In this document: piece by piece, positions 61,720 through 64,000 of the stretch
Position numbering within the stretch: the first letter of the stretch is position 1
How the letters are laid out: each line of letters starts with the position of its first letter
From: Candidatus Poribacteria bacterium
GTDB taxonomy: Bacteria; Poribacteria; WGA-4E; WGA-3G
Assembly (NCBI GenBank): GCA_958295815.1
Contig: OY282374.1
Location: 826,856 to 890,855 of the forward strand
Reading direction: 5' to 3'
Length of the DNA: 64,000 nucleotides
Notes under the pieces: generated by a model
What the model saw: the letters and a program-made list of their open reading frames with translations, nothing else
Told to the model about the DNA's origin: nothing
Databases searched by the model: none
Translations under genes and position numbers: made by a program

Positions 61720-62577
61720 CTACCACATTTCGAGCCACTGCTCCAGAGTGGTCAACGGCTGGGTTTGACTACGGATAACCCACTTGAAATCAGGATTCTG
61801 CCAATAAATTGTACCTGGATGATCACCATCACGGAGATAACGGATGTCAATTGCCCAGCGGATAGCGTCGCTTGTGGTATGTGGTAGTGAGCGGTGAAGC
61901 GTTAGGTTGTGGAACACTAAAGCATCCCCTAACTCCATAGGGCAAGTGACAATGCGAGAACTGTCCACGAGTTCGTCTATTACTTCAAGAAACTTCCCTT
62001 CGCGTTCTTCTGTATGATGATTGACCACGCCTAACCGATGTGAACCAGCAACCACCTGCAAACAGCCATTACTTTCATCTACCGGTACCAGCGGTATCCA
62101 TGCAGTCGGGATGAGGGAACTTTCACTCACTGTGCCGAAATAGCCGCTGTCTTGATGCCACGGTACCACCGTCAATTGCTGACCGGGGAGTTTCGGACGC
62201 GCATTGAAGATGGGATGTCCAATGACATCTGTCCCTGTGAGTTGCCCGATTGCGTCTACGAGTGGCGCAGCATGATGTAGATCGAAGATTTCGGATGTCG
62301 CGACTTGGTTACGCCAAGAACGACCGAAGCGGCTGGCGTGTTCACCTGCGACTTGAACGAATCTCGTTTCAAAAGGAAGTTCTGAGCCTGCATCTTCGAC
62401 GATACCGTCTTCTTTCAACTCGCTGATTATGCCATCTACAACGCGCGCAAAACTGTCGCGTACGCCGTTGATGGTAGATTCCGGGACGACCCGTTTTAGG
62501 ATCAAATATCCATCATTTTCCCACTGCTCCATCTGTTCAGACGATAGCGGGGTTGCTTGTTTTTGATTAGTGTTCAT
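61720..62577 (-). CDS. Phytanoyl-CoA dioxygenase (PhyH) family protein
   Basis: The 285-residue Fe(II)/2-oxoglutarate oxygenase has the HxD in VPWHQDSGYFG near residue 140, the signature SNGCLQVVAGSHRLG, the distal His in FHNLTLHRSLPHT and the Arg in IRWAIDIRY. It is the longest of the three PhyH proteins here. It is divergent from the dimethylformamidase-like gene at 62745, and upstream of the Ldh and Gfo/Idh genes on the minus strand, so it may hydroxylate the compound they go on to process. Confidence 0.88.
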   Translation of the reverse strand: MNTNQKQATPLSSEQMEQWENDGYLILKRVVPESTINGVRDSFARVVDGIISELKEDGIVEDAGSELPFETRFVQVAGEHASRFGRSWRNQVATSEIFDLHHAAPLVDAIGQLTGTDVIGHPIFNARPKLPGQQLTVVPWHQDSGYFGTVSESSLIPTAWIPLVPVDESNGCLQVVAGSHRLGVVNHHTEEREGKFLEVIDELVDSSRIVTCPMELGDALVFHNLTLHRSLPHTTSDAIRWAIDIRYLRDGDHPGTIYWQNPDFKWVIRSQTQPLTTLEQWLEMW

Positions 62578-62744
62578 TATATTTATTCGATTCCAAAGTT
62601 TGCACGGTTTTGAAAATTAAGATGACAAAAACCGAAAAGATTGTAAGAATAATAGCACGTTTGGAAAAAAGAGTCAAAAGGTAGTTTCGATAACGTTGAT
62701 ATTGCGTTAGGGAATGACATCCTACGCATTGAAGGAGAGTAATA

Positions 62745-64000
62745 ATGGCGACTTTAACGCAAACCGAGAATCAGATCAGACCGCTCTATATTGACGGATA
62801 CACCCACCAACTCAGTTATGCCCCCGGTGACGAGATTGCGTTCCATATCTCAACGAGTGCGGAGAACTATTCGCTTGAAATTACTCGCATTGGTGCGACG
62901 CGTGAGGTCGTCTGGCGTCAAGCAGAACTTCCCGGTGAAGCGCAACCGATTCCCGATGATGTGTCATCACAAGGATGTGGATGGTCGGCTTCTTTTACGC
63001 TCGAAGTGCCTGACACGTGGCAGAGTGGCTATTATGAAGGCACGCTCCGTGCAATCGATGGTGGTGGTGACCGTGTCTATAGAAATCGACGCACGGCAGA
63101 GAGCACGCTCTTTTTTATTGTCCGTCCTGCGAAACCCGGAGAAAATACGTCTACTCTTCTACAACTCTCTACCAATACATATAATGCTTACAACAACTGG
63201 GGTGGTTTTAGTCTATACGGGTATCATGGACAAAGCAGGATACAAGGGAATCGCGTCTCGTTTGACCGTCCTACTCGCGGCATCTTCAGTAACTGGGAAT
63301 TGCCTTTTGTGGTCTGGGCGGAACAGAACGGGTATACGCTCGATTACGCCGCGAATAGCGATCTGGAATTCCACCCTGAGATATTGGAGCATTACAAACT
63401 CGTATTAAGCGTTGGGCATGATGAATACTGGTCAGCCCCGATGCGCGATAATCTTGAATCGTTTATCGTGAACGGTGGAAACGCTGCCTTCTTTAGCGGA
63501 AATTCCGTCTGCTGGCAGGTCCGCTCTGAAGATGACGGCAGAGCACTCGTCTGTTGGAAGCAAACTTATAACCAAGATCCAGTTTACAAGACTGACGATT
63601 ATAGTACCCTCAGTACGCTCTGGAGCCATTATCTGATTGATCGTCCTGAGAACCAGTTGACGGGTGTAGGTTTCCTTCAAGGCGGTTATCACTTGAGCCA
63701 CGGGCAGTTTATGGATGGTCCCGGAGAGTACACAGTTCATCGTCCAGAACACTGGGTATTTGAGGGAACGGACCTCGCGAGAGATGACACCTTCGGCGGA
63801 GAGAATACCATCGTCGGTTACGAATGCGACGGATGTGAGTGGACTCTTGAAGACGGTTTGCCAGTCCCGACCTATCGTGATGGCACACCTGAAAGTTTCA
63901 CAATCCTCGCGACTGCTCCCGTCCGCTGGCATCCTGATGATTGCGAGTGGTATGAACGCTGGGAAAGAGGAAGGACGGGTGCTGCAACGATGGGTATCTA
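62745..64000 (+). CDS. N,N-dimethylformamidase large-subunit-like protein (cut by window edge)
   Basis: The frame is open from the ATG at 62745 (GGAGAG upstream) to the window end, 418 codons. An N-terminal beta-sandwich (YAPGDEIAFHISTSAE, TWQSGYYEGTLRA) is followed by a glutamine-amidotransferase-like part. There LQLSTNTYNAYNNWGG, YKLVLSVGHDEYWSAPM and GGNAAFFSGNSVCWQV match the C-terminal half of N,N-dimethylformamidase beta subunits. Distant relatives with this domain are common in marine bacteria and their substrates are mostly unknown. The enzyme family hydrolyses amides with an iron centre. The C-terminus lies outside the window. Confidence 0.8.
   Translation, partial: MATLTQTENQIRPLYIDGYTHQLSYAPGDEIAFHISTSAENYSLEITRIGATREVVWRQAELPGEAQPIPDDVSSQGCGWSASFTLEVPDTWQSGYYEGTLRAIDGGGDRVYRNRRTAESTLFFIVRPAKPGENTSTLLQLSTNTYNAYNNWGGFSLYGYHGQSRIQGNRVSFDRPTRGIFSNWELPFVVWAEQNGYTLDYAANSDLEFHPEILEHYKLVLSVGHDEYWSAPMRDNLESFIVNGGNAAFFSGNSVCWQVRSEDDGRALVCWKQTYNQDPVYKTDDYSTLSTLWSHYLIDRPENQLTGVGFLQGGYHLSHGQFMDGPGEYTVHRPEHWVFEGTDLARDDTFGGENTIVGYECDGCEWTLEDGLPVPTYRDGTPESFTILATAPVRWHPDDCEWYERWERGRTGAATMGI

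Noticed and set aside
62791..63408. 205-codon open frame in another frame within the dimethylformamidase-like gene
   Set aside because: The real frame starts at 62745 with a good ribosome site and clear family motifs and stays open to the window end.
1..64000. tRNA, rRNA, tmRNA and replication-origin signals
   Set aside because: I saw no cloverleaf with conserved T-loop, no rRNA words and no DnaA-box cluster. A computed search could still find a missed tRNA.

Overview
The window looks like a chromosomal segment of an uncultured, Gram-negative, probably marine or sponge-associated bacterium. Gene content is closest to what I know of Candidatus Poribacteria and, less closely, Planctomycetes. 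There are three phytanoyl-CoA-dioxygenase-like proteins, two Gfo/Idh/MocA oxidoreductases, three enolase-superfamily sugar-acid dehydratases, a sialate O-acetylesterase, TonB receptors, P460-type and c-type cytochromes, Asp-box proteins and ECF sigma factors fused to large C-terminal domains. This assignment is inference from gene content; there is no rRNA or other marker gene here. I saw no tRNA, rRNA, prophage or CRISPR array.

Layout. 1-9.4 kb, minus strand: an RraA-like start, sugar isomerase, PhyH dioxygenase, Gfo/Idh oxidoreductase, cytochrome c, then two tandem TonB-dependent receptors. 9.7-15.9 kb: acyl-CoA ligase, zinc alcohol dehydrogenase, PhyH, PTGR-like reductase, a convergent D-2-hydroxyacid dehydrogenase and a haem lipoprotein. 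16-31 kb: a regulatory and cell-envelope island. It holds two ECF sigma factors, each fused through one membrane helix to an exported Asp-box beta-propeller, a small SNase-like nuclease behind a structured RNA, an operon of four exported proteins plus an STT3-like oligosaccharyltransferase, and a receiver-less sigma-54 activator. 31-33 kb: two paralogous secreted proteins. 33-51 kb: sugar-acid metabolism (three dehydratases, an HpaI aldolase, a sialate esterase) mixed with archease, threonine synthase, RecD2, an orphan PD-(D/E)XK protein and a TrpD-like transferase. 50.7-55.5 kb: SurA-like chaperone, TPR protein and two related lipoproteins. 55.5-62.6 kb, minus strand: GH13 amylase, TIG/Big5/LysM-like lipoprotein, FAH-family hydrolase, Gfo/Idh, Ldh-type dehydrogenase and PhyH. 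The window ends inside a gene for a protein like the N,N-dimethylformamidase large subunit.

The main result is a regulatory circuit that can be read from the DNA. Four intergenic sites share TGCAAC, exactly 16 bases, then CGCGTT, which is an ECF-type promoter layout. They lie ahead of the first sigma/propeller gene, in the leader of the second, ahead of the nuclease and its structured RNA, and ahead of the sigma-54 activator. Two near-consensus sigma-54 promoters (GG-N10-GC) lie ahead of the second sigma/propeller gene and of the export/glycosylation operon. Three phased copies of a 12-base repeat lie upstream of the first of these. I infer a cascade: a membrane-tethered ECF sigma senses the periplasm, switches on the sigma-54 activator, and this turns on the second sensor and a surface-protein/N-glycosylation operon.

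Intergenic space is rich in small palindromes (GGCGAGG...CCTCGCC and others). One dispersed repeat has apparently entered recD2 in frame. Many CDS starts given here are internal to the longest open frame and were chosen from ribosome binding sites and family N-termini.
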